NCBI RefSeq assembly: GCF_900078685.2
Contig: NZ_LT546166.1
Coordinates: 302,801-366,800, forward strand
Length of the DNA stretch: 64,000 nt
Source: Mycolicibacter icosiumassiliensis
GTDB lineage: Bacteria > Actinomycetota > Actinomycetes > Mycobacteriales > Mycobacteriaceae
Reading direction: 5' to 3'
The position numbers and the translations under genes are program-made. Of the stretch, positions 1 to 8,416 are shown in pieces (positions within the stretch are counted from its first letter, which is position 1; the number at the start of each line of letters is the position of its first letter). The notes beneath the pieces were generated by a model, which saw only the letters and a program-made list of their open reading frames with translations, ran no database searches and had not been told where the DNA came from.

Positions 1-432
1 GGTATCGACTCGGTCCATCCAACTCAGATCGAGCGCCGACTGCGCCAGCGTCACGATCCGCTCGTGGCGGGATAGCAACTGATCGCGAAGCTCCACTACC
101 GGTGGCAAGTCGATGGTGTACCAGGTGAGTTCACCGTTATCCAGCCTCCAGAAGCTGGTTTGCAAACCTTCGGCCAGCGCCACCACCGATGCCTTGGGGC
201 GGGAAACGAGGTAGTCGCGGATCTGGTGGTCGAATGCCAACGCACGCAAGGGATGCGCCTGCGAGGGACGGCCGAACTTGCGGTAGTCGTACTGAATCGA
301 ATCGAATAGCTGCACGGCCATCGGGTCGTCGATCACGCTGTCCGGGCGTTTGGCCTCGCTACCTCGGTTGTGAAGTGTCCACAGTGTCGTGGCCGATACG
401 CCCTTCAGGGACTCGCCGCTCGTCTGGGTCAC
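1..432 (-). CDS. Class I SAM-dependent methyltransferase, LCM-like family (3' end beyond window)
   Basis: The minus strand is open from a GTG at 432 to the left edge, giving the first 144 residues. Residues near 90-120 read VALAEGLQTSFWRL and then TWYTIDLPPVVELR, the motif I / motif II spacing of the leucine-carboxyl-methyltransferase-like O-methyltransferases common in actinomycetes. Those enzymes usually have about 270-300 residues, so roughly half the gene is missing. No other start lies between the GTG and the upstream in-frame stop, and a GGGGCGAAG stretch precedes it. It is divergent from the FAD reductase at 596, with about 160 bp between them. The substrate cannot be told from sequence. 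Confidence 0.72.
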   Translation of the reverse strand, partial: MTQTSGESLKGVSATTLWTLHNRGSEAKRPDSVIDDPMAVQLFDSIQYDYRKFGRPSQAHPLRALAFDHQIRDYLVSRPKASVVALAEGLQTSFWRLDNGELTWYTIDLPPVVELRDQLLSRHERIVTLAQSALDLSWMDRVDT

Positions 433-595
433 GCTGTCTTCGCCCCGGTCATCAGTTGAGCTTGCAGGAAATCCAGCCCCTCACGCAATGAGATCTGGGT
501 CGCGTCACCGTGGGAGGAGGACCGAATCCGGGCTCAGCACGGCCTGGACAGAAGCTGGTGCCCCATCCGGTACAGCGATCGTGTAGAAAATCCTG

Positions 596-1783
596 ATGGT
601 CACTAGCGCTTCGGGTCATGGGGTCGTTATCGTCGGCGGGGGCCTAGCCGCCGTGCGCACGGCCGAGGAATTGCGGCGCGAAGAATACGCGGGGCCGATC
701 ACCATCGTCTCCGACGAGTCTCGCCCGCCATATGACCGGCCGCCGCTGACCAAAGAGGTGCTGCGCGGCGAGCGCGACGACACCACGCTGGAGCCCCCGG
801 AGTTCTACTCCTCCCACGACATCAGCCTGCGGCTGGGTTGCGGCGCGCGCAGCGTCGACACCGCCGCACAATCGGTGACGCTGGCAGACGGTGCCGTGCT
901 GGGCTATGACCAACTTGTGATCGCCACCGGCCTGGTGCCGCGGCGCATCGCGAGCTTCGACGACCTAGACGGCATCCGCGTGGTCCGGTCGTTCGAGGAC
1001 AGCCTGGCGCTGCGCGACGACGCGGCCGGCGCCAGCCGGGCGGTGGTGATCGGCGCCGGATTCATCGGTTGTGAGGCGGCGGCCAGCTTGCGCAAACTGG
1101 GCGTGGACGTCGTGCTGGTCGAGCCGCAGCCCACCCCGCTGGCTGCTGTGCTCGGTGAGCAGATCGGCGAACTGGTGGCCCGGCTGCACCGGGCCAACGG
1201 CGTCGATGTCCGCAGCGGGGTCGGCGTCGCCGAGGTCCGCGGTGCGGGCCGGGTTGAGACCGTGGTGCTCAGCGACGGCACCGAACTGGCTGCCGACGTG
1301 GTGGTGCTCGGCGTCGGTTCGCGGCCCGCGACCGAGTGGCTGGACGGCAGCGGTATCGACCTCGACAACGGGGTGGTCTGCGACGCGACCGGGCGCACCA
1401 GTGCGCCGAATGTGTGGGCCGTCGGGGACGTGGCGTTCTGGCGGGGCCGCGACGGGCACCAGGTGCGCGTCGAGCACTGGAGCAATGTCGTCACCCAGGT
1501 CCGGGCGATGGTCCCGACCATGCTGGGCCGGGAGTCCCTGCATGACGTAGCGGTACCGGCGTACTTCTGGAGCGACCAGTACGACGTGAAGATCCAATGC
1601 CTGGGTGAGCCGGAGGCCACCGACACCGTGCACCTGGTCGAGGACGACGGCCACAAGTTCCTGGCTTACTACGAGCGCGACGGCGTGCTCGCCGGTGTGG
1701 TCGGCGCTGGCCGGCCCGGCAAGGTGATGGGCGCGCGGGCCAAGATCGCCGCGGGAGCTCCGATCTCCGAAGTGCTGGGTTAG
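596..1783 (+). CDS. FAD-dependent ferredoxin reductase-type oxidoreductase
   Basis: A 395-residue NAD(P)H:ferredoxin reductase-type flavoprotein. The N-terminal FAD motif GGGLAA is at residues 14-19, PPYDRPPLTKEVL near 44-56, the NAD-binding motif IGAGFIG at 152-158, and the second FAD motif WAVGDV at 274-279. The last ~70 residues match the reductase C-terminal domain (YFWSDQYDVKIQ). Such proteins pass electrons from NAD(P)H to a ferredoxin serving a P450 or Rieske oxygenase, but no ferredoxin or oxygenase lies beside it here. It heads a forward run with the SDR and acyl-CoA dehydrogenase, suggesting use in lipid or sterol-like catabolism (inference). Confidence 0.85.
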   Translation: MVTSASGHGVVIVGGGLAAVRTAEELRREEYAGPITIVSDESRPPYDRPPLTKEVLRGERDDTTLEPPEFYSSHDISLRLGCGARSVDTAAQSVTLADGAVLGYDQLVIATGLVPRRIASFDDLDGIRVVRSFEDSLALRDDAAGASRAVVIGAGFIGCEAAASLRKLGVDVVLVEPQPTPLAAVLGEQIGELVARLHRANGVDVRSGVGVAEVRGAGRVETVVLSDGTELAADVVVLGVGSRPATEWLDGSGIDLDNGVVCDATGRTSAPNVWAVGDVAFWRGRDGHQVRVEHWSNVVTQVRAMVPTMLGRESLHDVAVPAYFWSDQYDVKIQCLGEPEATDTVHLVEDDGHKFLAYYERDGVLAGVVGAGRPGKVMGARAKIAAGAPISEVLG

Positions 1784-1858
1784 GTTTCCAGTGCCTTCGT
1801 GCAGCCGGCGAGGATCGCGCCGCAGCCGAACTCGCCCGTACGACGACGGGGGCCTGAC

Positions 1859-2620
1859 ATGGGTTATGCCGATTCGCTTTTCGACCTGACCGACCGGGTG
1901 GTGCTGATCACCGGCGGCAGCCGCGGCCTGGGCCGTGAGATGGCGCTGGCCGCCGCGCGCTGCGGTGCCGATGTGGTGATCGCCAGCCGCAAATTCGAGG
2001 CCTGCCGGGCCACCGCCGCCGAGATCGAGGCCGAGACCGGACGCGCTGCCCTGCCCTATGCGGTGCATGTCGGGCGCTGGGATCAGCTCGACGGATTGGT
2101 CGATGCGGCCTATAAGCGGTTCGGCAGGGTGGACGTGCTGGTGAACAACGCCGGTATGTCGCCGGTCTACGACAAGCAGACCGACGTCACCGAGAAGATG
2201 TTCGACGCCGTGGTAAACCTCAACCTCAAAGGCCCATTTCGATTGTCGGCGTTGATCGGTGAACGCATGGTGGCCCAGGGCCGGGGATCGATCATCAACG
2301 TCAGCAGCCACGGCTCGCTGCGCCCGCACCCGTCGTTCATCCCCTACGCCGCGTCCAAGGCCGGACTCAACGTCATGACCGAAGCGCTGGCCCAGGCGTT
2401 CGGCCCCACGGTGCGGGTCAACACCTTGATGCCCGGGCCGTTCCTCACCGATATCTCCAAGGCGTGGGACTTCGGCGAAGCTGACAACCCGTTCGGTGCC
2501 GCCGCATTACAGCGTGCCGGGAATCCGCCGGAGATCGTCGGCGCGGCACTGTTTTTGATGTCGGACGCCTCCAGCTTCACCACCGGCTCGATCGTTCGAG
2601 TCGACGGCGGCAGTGCCTAA
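1859..2620 (+). CDS. Short-chain dehydrogenase/reductase (SDR)
   Basis: A classical SDR of 253 residues: cofactor motif TGGSRGLG at 18-25, NNAG at 96-99, catalytic Ser about 150, Tyr163 and Lys167 in YAASK. The C-terminus ends VRVDGGSA as usual for the family. I chose ATG 1859 (MGYADSLFDL) over an upstream start at 1799, because the extra 20 residues are Arg/Pro-rich and unlike an SDR N-terminus, and a GGGGG stretch sits before the ATG. It probably oxidises or reduces a hydroxyacyl or alcohol intermediate. The acyl-CoA dehydrogenase begins 13 bp downstream after AAGGAG, so the two are likely co-transcribed. Confidence 0.85.
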   Translation: MGYADSLFDLTDRVVLITGGSRGLGREMALAAARCGADVVIASRKFEACRATAAEIEAETGRAALPYAVHVGRWDQLDGLVDAAYKRFGRVDVLVNNAGMSPVYDKQTDVTEKMFDAVVNLNLKGPFRLSALIGERMVAQGRGSIINVSSHGSLRPHPSFIPYAASKAGLNVMTEALAQAFGPTVRVNTLMPGPFLTDISKAWDFGEADNPFGAAALQRAGNPPEIVGAALFLMSDASSFTTGSIVRVDGGSA

Positions 2621-2633
2621 CGAAGGAGCAGAT

Positions 2634-3944
2634 ATGGCCTGGGATTTCTCCACTGAACCGGAGTTCGAAGCGAAGCTCGACTGGATCCGGGCATTCGTGC
2701 GGGACGAGGTGGAGCCGCTGGAGGTGCTGTTTCCCGGCTGCGAGTACCTGCCGCTGACCGAGGAACGCCGCCGGATCGTCGACCCGCTCAAGGACCGGGT
2801 GCGCGACCAAGGCCTGTGGGCTCCGCATCTGGGTCCGGAGCTGGGCGGCCAGGGCTTCGGGGCGGTGAAACTGACCCTGATCAACGAGATCCTGGGCCGG
2901 TCCAGCTGGGCGCCGATCGTGTTCGGTACCCAGGCGCCCGACACCGGCAACGCCGAAATCCTGGCCCGGTTCGGCACACCAGAGCAAAAGGGCAGTTATC
3001 TAGCCGGGCTGCTGTCGGGGGAGATCTTCTCCTGCTTCTCCATGACGGAGCCGCAGGGCGGCGCCGATCCGCGGGTGTTCACCACACGGGCCGTCCGCGA
3101 CGGCTCCGGAAAAGATGCGCCGTGGGTGATCACCGGGCGAAAGTACTTCTCCTCCAATGCGTCGGTGGCCTCGTTCTTCATCGTGGTGGCCATCACCGAC
3201 CCGGATGTTCCGGTGCACCGCGGGGCCTCGACGTTCTTGATCCCGGCCGGTACGCCGGGCCTGGTCATCGAAGCCACCCATCACTTGGTGGGGTCGCATC
3301 CTCACGAAGCCGGGCATTCACTGGTGCGCTACGACGATGTGCGGGTCCCGGCCGATGCGATCTTGGGCGAGCCGGGTCAAGGCTTCCTGATCCTGCAGAG
3401 CCGACTGGCCGGCGGGCGCCTGCATCACGCCATGCGTTCGATCGGGGTGGCCCAGCGGGCTATCGACATGATGGCCCGTCGCGCCAAAAGTCGTTTTACC
3501 CAAGGCAGTTCGTTGGCCGACAAGCAGCTGGTGCAGGCGTTCATCGCCGACTCCTATGCCGAGCTGATCCCGTTTCGGCTGACGGTGCTGCACGCGGCCT
3601 GGCTGATCGACTCCGGCGACGAGAAGGCGGCCCGAGCCGAGATCGGGGTCTGCAAGATCCTGGCGTCGCAGGTGCTCAAGTCGATCGGTTTGCGCGCGAT
3701 CCAGGTGCACGGCGCGATGGGCCTGACCGAACAGCTGCCGCTGACCAATGTGCTCCTGGGTGGGGTGGCGCTGGGCCTGGCAGACGGTCCCACCGAGGCG
3801 CACAAGGTGAACCTGGCCCGGTTGCTGCTCAAGGATTACGAGGCCGAGGACCCGGAGTGGCCCAGCGAGTTCCTGGACAACCGCATCGAGGCCGCGCGCG
3901 CGAAATACGGTGACCGCCTTGACCGGATCCCGGCGGTGCCATGA
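2634..3944 (+). CDS. Acyl-CoA dehydrogenase family protein
   Basis: A 436-residue flavin-dependent acyl-CoA dehydrogenase. It has the helical N-terminal domain, the FAD/substrate motif CFSMTEPQGGADPRVF near 130-145, a beta-domain segment around YFSSNAS, and a C-terminal helical domain with VHGAMGLTEQLPL. The start is ATG 2634 (MAWDFSTEPEF), preceded by AAGGAG; an ORF start 21 bp upstream would overlap the SDR. It dehydrogenates an acyl-CoA (chain type unknown) and passes electrons to ETF. Its 3' end overlaps the N-terminal frame of the broken TetR gene, showing tight packing of the cluster. Confidence 0.88.
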   Translation: MAWDFSTEPEFEAKLDWIRAFVRDEVEPLEVLFPGCEYLPLTEERRRIVDPLKDRVRDQGLWAPHLGPELGGQGFGAVKLTLINEILGRSSWAPIVFGTQAPDTGNAEILARFGTPEQKGSYLAGLLSGEIFSCFSMTEPQGGADPRVFTTRAVRDGSGKDAPWVITGRKYFSSNASVASFFIVVAITDPDVPVHRGASTFLIPAGTPGLVIEATHHLVGSHPHEAGHSLVRYDDVRVPADAILGEPGQGFLILQSRLAGGRLHHAMRSIGVAQRAIDMMARRAKSRFTQGSSLADKQLVQAFIADSYAELIPFRLTVLHAAWLIDSGDEKAARAEIGVCKILASQVLKSIGLRAIQVHGAMGLTEQLPLTNVLLGGVALGLADGPTEAHKVNLARLLLKDYEAEDPEWPSEFLDNRIEAARAKYGDRLDRIPAVP

Positions 3945-4512
3945 CCGTCAGCATGAGGCCACCGCCGAGGTGGAACGGATCCTGGCCGCGGCCGTGACGG
4001 TGCTGCAGCGCAGTGCGCCCGACCCGCCCCGAGTGTGCGACATCGTCGCCGAGGCGGGCTCGTCGAACTAGGCGTTCTACCGCTACTTCGCCGGCAAGGA
4101 CGAGGTGATCCTGGCGGTGATGGAGCGCGGTGTCGCGATTGTGGGGTTCTATCTGACGCATCAACTGGCCAAGGAACCCACGCCCGCAGCCCAGGTCGCG
4201 TGCTGGATCCGGGGCGCCTTGGCGCAGCTGTCCGACCCGCACCTGCTGAACCTGAGCCGCGCCGCGAGCACCCAGCTGGCGGTCAGCGCCGAGCGGCCGC
4301 GCACCGACGAGGACATCCTGGCGCCGTTGCGCGACCTGCTCACCGCACCGGTCAGCGCGCTCGGCGGTGAAGACCCCCGCCGGGATGCCGATCTGGTCTT
4401 TGCCGCTACGTTGTCGAGCATGCGTGGCTACCTCAATGCCGGCCGGCGACCGAAGCGGGCCGATGTGGATCACCTGGTGTCGTTCTGTGTTCGCGGACTG
4501 GGGGCGGCCTGA
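3910..4512 (+). pseudogene. TetR-family regulator interrupted by an in-frame amber codon
   Basis: One reading frame from GTG 3910 to TGA 4510-4512 gives a TetR protein of about 200 residues with a single in-frame stop. The N-terminal part reads EVERILAAAVTVLQ and VCDIVAEAGSSN, then TAG at 4069-4071, then AFYRYFAGKDEVILAVMERG. This is the TetR helix-turn-helix, where Lys or Gln is normally found at the stop position, so one base change (AAG or CAG to TAG) explains it. Everything else is intact, and the stop codon overlaps the ATG of the next gene (TGATG). Restart at GTG 4105 would give a 135-residue product without the DNA-binding domain. It was probably the repressor of this cluster. Sequencing error or readthrough cannot be excluded. 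Confidence 0.75.
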
Positions 4513-5480
4513 TGCGCGCGATCGTCTGCGAGCAGTACGGCCCGCCGGAAGATCTGGTGCTTCGGGAGCTGCCCGACCCGACGCCCGGGCCGGGCACGCT
4601 GGTGGTCCGGGTGCGGGCCGCGGCGGTCAACTTCCCCGACGTGCTGCTGATCGACGGCAAGTATCAGCTGAAGATCCCGACACCGTTCACGCCCGGCAGC
4701 GAGCTGGCCGGTGATGTGATCGCCGCGGGTGAGGGCGTGCCGTTCGCGCCCGGCGACCGGGTGGTCGGTACGTCGTTCGTGGGAGGTTTCGCCGAGCAGG
4801 CGCTGGTGCCCGCGGCCGCGGCGAGCGCCATTCCCGACGGCATCGACTACGCGGCCGCGGCCGGCTTCGGAGTCACTTACCGCACGGCCTATCACGCACT
4901 GCGCTCGGTTGCCCAAGTGGCAGAAGGCGATTGGGTGGTGGTGCTGGGCGCTGCCGGTGGTGTCGGGCTGGCCGCCGTCGACCTGGCGGTGGCGATGGGT
5001 GCGAAAGTGCTTGCCGCGGCATCTAGTCCGGAGAAGCTTGCGGTGTGCCGCCAGCGCGGTGCGGCCGCGACGGTCGATTACGACCGGGAGGACCTCAAGG
5101 CACGGATCCGTGAGATCACCGGCGACGGCGCGCAGGCGGTACTCGACCCGGTCGGCGGTTCTTACGCCGAGCCGGCGCTGCGCAGCTTGGCCCGCGGCGG
5201 GCGCTTCATCACGTTGGGCTATGCCGCCGGGTCGATTCCGGCGATTCCGCTGAATCTGGTGATGCTCAAGGGCATCACGGTGCAGGGCATGGAGATCCGG
5301 ACGTTCGCCACCGACTTCCCGGCGGAGAACGAGCGCGACCTCGCCGAACTGCATCAGCTGTTCGCGCAGGGCAAGGTCAGCCCCTACATCGGCGCCCGGT
5401 TCCCGCTCGCGCAGACCGCAACCGCACTGCGCCACGTTGCCGACCGCAAAGCGGTCGGCAAAGTCATCATCGACGTCTGA
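4512..5480 (+). CDS. NADPH:quinone oxidoreductase, zinc-independent MDR family
   Basis: A 322-residue medium-chain dehydrogenase/reductase of the quinone oxidoreductase type. It has the GroES-like N-terminal domain (RAAAVNFPDVLLIDGKY), no zinc-binding cysteine cluster, and the Rossmann motif LGAAGGVG at 145-152. The C-terminus shows ATALRHVADRKAVGKVII, typical for the family. It reduces quinones or enoyl groups with NADPH. The ATG overlaps the TGA of the TetR gene, indicating translational coupling and membership of the same operon as the dehydrogenases upstream. The 3' end overlaps the convergent lipocalin-like gene by 14 bp. Confidence 0.87.
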   Translation: MRAIVCEQYGPPEDLVLRELPDPTPGPGTLVVRVRAAAVNFPDVLLIDGKYQLKIPTPFTPGSELAGDVIAAGEGVPFAPGDRVVGTSFVGGFAEQALVPAAAASAIPDGIDYAAAAGFGVTYRTAYHALRSVAQVAEGDWVVVLGAAGGVGLAAVDLAVAMGAKVLAAASSPEKLAVCRQRGAAATVDYDREDLKARIREITGDGAQAVLDPVGGSYAEPALRSLARGGRFITLGYAAGSIPAIPLNLVMLKGITVQGMEIRTFATDFPAENERDLAELHQLFAQGKVSPYIGARFPLAQTATALRHVADRKAVGKVIIDV

Positions 5481-5871
5481 CCCAGACCAAGGTGTTGAGC
5501 GTCGTCACACCCTCGGTGGTGGTCGTCGCCGACAGGGTCAGCAGGTCACCGTCCACGCGTGCCTGCCGCGGCTGCGGCCGCGCCAACAGCTCCGGCAGCA
5601 TCGACACGCTCACGTCGTGATGCACCGTCGCGGTGTCCTCGTCGACGCGGAATCGGCCACCGTAGGCGATGTAGCCGGGCGGCTTCTTGTCGGGCACGGT
5701 CGCGTCGGCGCTGCCGGTCAGTTGCGCGGACATATAGCCGTCGGCGGTGTAGAGGATCAGACCGCGCGGCGTGGTGCCCAACGGGTGTGACACCGCGCCG
5801 GTATCGGCGTCGACCGAATCAAACGACGACAGTTCCCAGCCGCCCAGCAGCGCCTCGCGCAAAGTGCTCAT
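5467..5871 (-). CDS. Lipocalin-like domain protein
   Basis: A 134-residue protein starting MSTLREALLGGWELSSFDS and containing GLILYTADGYMSAQL and YGGRFRVDED, the pattern of the bacterial lipocalin-like family (Lipocalin_5 type): a small beta-barrel of unknown ligand. There is no signal peptide, so it is probably cytoplasmic. The minus frame stays open far upstream into the methyltransferase at 6058, but that part is an antisense shadow; ATG 5871 is the first start that gives a family-like N-terminus. It is convergent with the quinone oxidoreductase. Confidence 0.75.
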   Translation of the reverse strand: MSTLREALLGGWELSSFDSVDADTGAVSHPLGTTPRGLILYTADGYMSAQLTGSADATVPDKKPPGYIAYGGRFRVDEDTATVHHDVSVSMLPELLARPQPRQARVDGDLLTLSATTTTEGVTTLNTLVWVRRR

Positions 5872-6057
5872 CAGGGCATGATGACGGTTCGGGTCACCGG
5901 CTCGGCGGTCGGGCAGCCCGCACTGTAGCGCGCCCAGCGGGTGGTGCCCGACGACCGGCTCGTCACCCAGCCCAACTTCGTCGCCGAACGCGGCGACGAC
6001 CACCTCAGTGGTCGGTAGCCTGGCTAGATAGTTTGAGAAATCGAAAGAGGCATCGCG

Positions 6058-6972
6058 ATGGCGCGTACGGACAGTGACAGCTGGGACTTGGCCACCAGTG
6101 TGGGGGCAACCGCGACCATGGTGGCGGCGCAGCGCGCCCTGGCCACCTCGGGACCGGACAAGTTGATCAACGACCCCTGGGCGGCACCGCTGGTGCGGGC
6201 GGTGGGCATCGACTTCTTCACCCGGATGGTCGACGGCGACATCCCGGTCGTCGAAGGCGGCGAGTTCGACCCGATCCGGATGGGCCACGGCATGGGCGTG
6301 CGGACCCGATTCTTCGACGAGCACTTCCTCTCGGCGACCCGCAGCGGCATCCGCCAGGCGGTGATCCTGGCCTCCGGCCTGGATTCTCGTGCCTACCGGC
6401 TGGACTGGCCGGCGGACACCGTGGTCTACGAGGTCGACCTGCCGGAAGTGATCGACTTCAAGACCACCACGCTGCGCGATCTGGGCGCCGAGCCCACCGC
6501 GCAGCGCCGCACCGTCGCCATCGACCTGCGCGACGACTGGCCGAGCGCCTTGCAGGCTGCCGGATTCGACCCGCAGGCTCCGACCGTTTGGAGCGCCGAG
6601 GGTCTGCTGATCTACCTGCAGCCCGACGCCCAGGACGCCCTGTTCGACACCATCAAGTCGCTGAGCGCACCGGGCAGTCGGGTGGCGTGTGAGTTCATCA
6701 GCGACACCTCGGTCTTCGCCAGCCCGGCGTGGCGTGAACACCGGGAGAAGATGTCGGCGCTGGGGTTCGAAGTGGAGATCGGCGACCTGATCTACCACGG
6801 CGAACGCAATCACATCAGCGAGTACCTGACCCGCGCCGGCTGGACCGTGACCGGCCGACAGGTCCGTGAGCTCTACAGCGAGTGCGGCCTGGAGTACGGG
6901 GATGACGAACTGGCCGTCGCGTTCGACGACATGACCTACCTGAGCGCTGTCTTGCCTGGTCCAGCGGTATGA
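6058..6972 (+). CDS. SAM-dependent methyltransferase (mycobacterial LCM-like paralogue family)
   Basis: A 304-residue methyltransferase whose start [21 protein letters not shown] is the hallmark of the large mycobacterial paralogue family annotated as putative SAM-dependent methyltransferases (TIGR00027 type). Motif I reads [17 protein letters not shown] and the acidic motif [17 protein letters not shown] later segment [20 protein letters not shown] is also conserved. The ATG is preceded by GAAAGAGG. Substrates of the family are mostly unknown, with polyketide or lipid O-methylation suspected. Length is normal for the group, and the edge-truncated gene at the left end is a distant relative. 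Confidence 0.88.
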   Translation: MARTDSDSWDLATSVGATATMVAAQRALATSGPDKLINDPWAAPLVRAVGIDFFTRMVDGDIPVVEGGEFDPIRMGHGMGVRTRFFDEHFLSATRSGIRQAVILASGLDSRAYRLDWPADTVVYEVDLPEVIDFKTTTLRDLGAEPTAQRRTVAIDLRDDWPSALQAAGFDPQAPTVWSAEGLLIYLQPDAQDALFDTIKSLSAPGSRVACEFISDTSVFASPAWREHREKMSALGFEVEIGDLIYHGERNHISEYLTRAGWTVTGRQVRELYSECGLEYGDDELAVAFDDMTYLSAVLPGPAV

Positions 6973-7032
6973 AAAAGGTCACAACGCCGGGATCCGGCGA
7001 CGCGGCTTCGCGGTATCAGCGCGACGGTGGTG

Positions 7033-7108
7033 TGGTGCCCCCAGCAGGGCTCGAACCTGCGACCTGCGGATTAAAAGTCCGTAGCTCTACCAACTGAGCT
7101 ATAGGGGC
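7033..7108 (-). tRNA. tRNA-Lys (TTT)
   Basis: On the minus strand a cloverleaf runs from GCCCCTA to TGGGGGC plus A and an encoded CCA. The anticodon loop CTTTTAA gives anticodon TTT (Lys). D-loop AGCTCAGTTGGTAGAGCT and T-loop GGTTCGAGCCC are standard. It is divergent from the Glu-Asp-Phe trio. Confidence 0.96.
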
Positions 7109-7242
7109 CGTGCTGAAACAGGATAACGCCCGCCGGATCGTGCTCCGCTCGGGACCGGTTTGAGGATTCGGGCCACTGTGCCCTAAGCTAGCGAAGCTCC
7201 CAACGTGAAACGTTGTGAGTGCCTCGGAGAGATTCGGTTCTG

Positions 7243-7315
7243 GCCCCCATCGTCTAGTGGCCTAGGACGCCGCCCTTTCACGGCGGTAGCACGGGTTCGA
7301 ATCCCGTTGGGGGTA
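7243..7315 (+). tRNA. tRNA-Glu (TTC)
   Basis: The acceptor arm GCCCCCA pairs with TGGGGGT with one G-U pair. The anticodon loop CTTTCAC gives TTC (Glu). T-arm GGTTCGAATCC is present and CCA is not encoded. A short perfect inverted repeat (CAACGT gaa ACGTTG, 7201-7215) lies upstream. It is the first of three forward tRNAs. Confidence 0.96.
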
Positions 7316-7348
7316 CTCGCATCGTAGTAATAACGGAGCGAACAGCAA

Positions 7349-7422
7349 GGCCCTGTGGCGCAGTTGGTTAGCGCGCCGCCCTGTCACGGCGGAGGTCGCG
7401 GGTTCAAGTCCCGTCAGGGTCG
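7349..7422 (+). tRNA. tRNA-Asp (GTC)
   Basis: The acceptor GGCCCTG pairs with CAGGGTC, discriminator G. The anticodon loop CTGTCAC gives GTC (Asp), and the T-arm contains GGTTCAAGTCC. It lies 33 bp after tRNA-Glu, so it is probably co-transcribed. Confidence 0.96.
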
Positions 7423-7452
7423 CTTTACGCGGCGAGGCACCTGGTGCCTTCC

Positions 7453-7526
7453 GGCCAGGTAGCTCAGTTGGTACGAGCGTCCGCCTGAAAAGCGGAAGGT
7501 CGCCGGTTCGATCCCGGCCCTGGCCA
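7453..7526 (+). tRNA. tRNA-Phe (GAA), used as an integration site
   Basis: The acceptor GGCCAGG pairs with CCTGGCC, discriminator A. The anticodon loop CTGAAAA gives GAA (Phe), and the T-arm GGTTCGATCCC is normal. It is the last of the forward trio. Its 3' part from the anticodon loop onward is repeated exactly 1.7 kb downstream, marking it as the attachment site of a small genomic island. Confidence 0.96.
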
Positions 7527-7527
7527 C
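7488..7527 (+). repeat. Direct repeat, left copy (attL-like), within tRNA-Phe 3' end
   Basis: This is the last 39 bases of tRNA-Phe plus one base. The same 40 bases occur at 9215-9254 in the same orientation with no mismatch; the bases just outside differ on both sides. Such repeats arise when a tyrosine-recombinase element integrates at a tRNA 3' end and restores the tRNA. Confidence 0.93.
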
Positions 7528-7564
7528 TCAGGTTTTTGGTTCCGACCGGCAGCTATCGCTCTGC

Positions 7565-8416
7565 CTATTCGGGTCCGCGGGCGAACACGGGATCGAGAAT
7601 CTCGCAGACCAGGCTGATCTGGTCGTCGAGATTCTCTCCGCAGGCCGATTCGAGATGCTCCTTGCGGCGCCATGCGGCCCATTTGGCCTGTGCGACTGCG
7701 CCGTAGCCGGCCAGGTGCGGGGCGACGGGTTCGAGGGTGACACCGCGGTGGCGCGCGACAGCTCGTGCCGAGCGGAGCAGATCGCCGGGGTCGATACCTT
7801 GGCGGGCAAGCGCGACGATGTCGACGTAGTCACGCCAGCGAGTGCTGGTGATGCCACGTTCGAGGATGGTGACACCCTTCTCTGCGACGGTTGTCTCAGC
7901 CGCGTAACCGAGGAGCGTGATCGGGTCGCCCAGGATTCGGTCGATGGTCACCTGCAGCGGTGGTGGCACTATCGGATCTCCGGTGGATACGTCCCAAACT
8001 GCGATGCCGTTCCAAGGCCCGATCGAGGCTGCGACTCGTACGCGCAGGCCGGGATAGTCCGCGTGCTCGCGTATCTCCTGCACGCTGATCGTGTCGATGT
8101 CCAGCACCACCCCGTCGTCGACGTTGATGGCAGCGATGTCACGGACTACCTGGGCGAGATGCTCGGCGGTGACATCCGCGGCGACGGCGTTGGCGTCGGC
8201 GTCTTTGGTGGGGCGTCGCACCCCGTAGGCGGCCAACAGAATTCCGCCTTTGAGGACGAAGTCGCCGGCATGTGGGGTACGGGTGAGTCGATCCAGGAAA
8301 GATTCGAGGGTGTGCCGGATCAGGTATTCCTGCGTTGGTGTACTGGCCCCGGTTTTCGCGGCGACGGAACGTGCGGCCGCCTGAATCTGGCGGAACACCC
8401 CGTCGCCGGAGGTCAT
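7565..8416 (-). CDS. Nucleotidyltransferase toxin, AbiEii/AbiGii family (type IV TA)
   Basis: A 283-residue protein with the nucleotidyltransferase signature FVLKGGILLAAYGVRRPTKD (KGG at 56-58, RPTKDAD at 68-74) and a later AEKGVTILERG segment, both characteristic of AbiEii/AbiGii toxins. This family includes the mycobacterial MenT toxins, which add nucleotides to tRNA 3' ends (established for MenT). The start at 8416 overlaps the antitoxin stop by 4 bp. Its place between tRNA-Phe direct repeats shows horizontal gain. Whether tRNA is the target here is inference. Confidence 0.85.
   Translation of the reverse strand: MTSGDGVFRQIQAAARSVAAKTGASTPTQEYLIRHTLESFLDRLTRTPHAGDFVLKGGILLAAYGVRRPTKDADANAVAADVTAEHLAQVVRDIAAINVDDGVVLDIDTISVQEIREHADYPGLRVRVAASIGPWNGIAVWDVSTGDPIVPPPLQVTIDRILGDPITLLGYAAETTVAEKGVTILERGITSTRWRDYVDIVALARQGIDPGDLLRSARAVARHRGVTLEPVAPHLAGYGAVAQAKWAAWRRKEHLESACGENLDDQISLVCEILDPVFARGPE

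Noticed and set aside
965-2329. A 454-codon minus-strand frame over the FAD reductase and SDR genes
   Set aside because: Its His/Gly/Asp-rich composition is typical of the antisense shadow of high-GC genes, and both sense genes have complete motifs.
5872-6813. N-terminal extension of the lipocalin-like protein
   Set aside because: The open frame runs antisense through the methyltransferase gene; ATG 5871 gives the family-like N-terminus.
7201-7215. CAACGT gaa ACGTTG inverted repeat before tRNA-Glu
   Set aside because: Too short and without a partner element or clear promoter relation to support a function.
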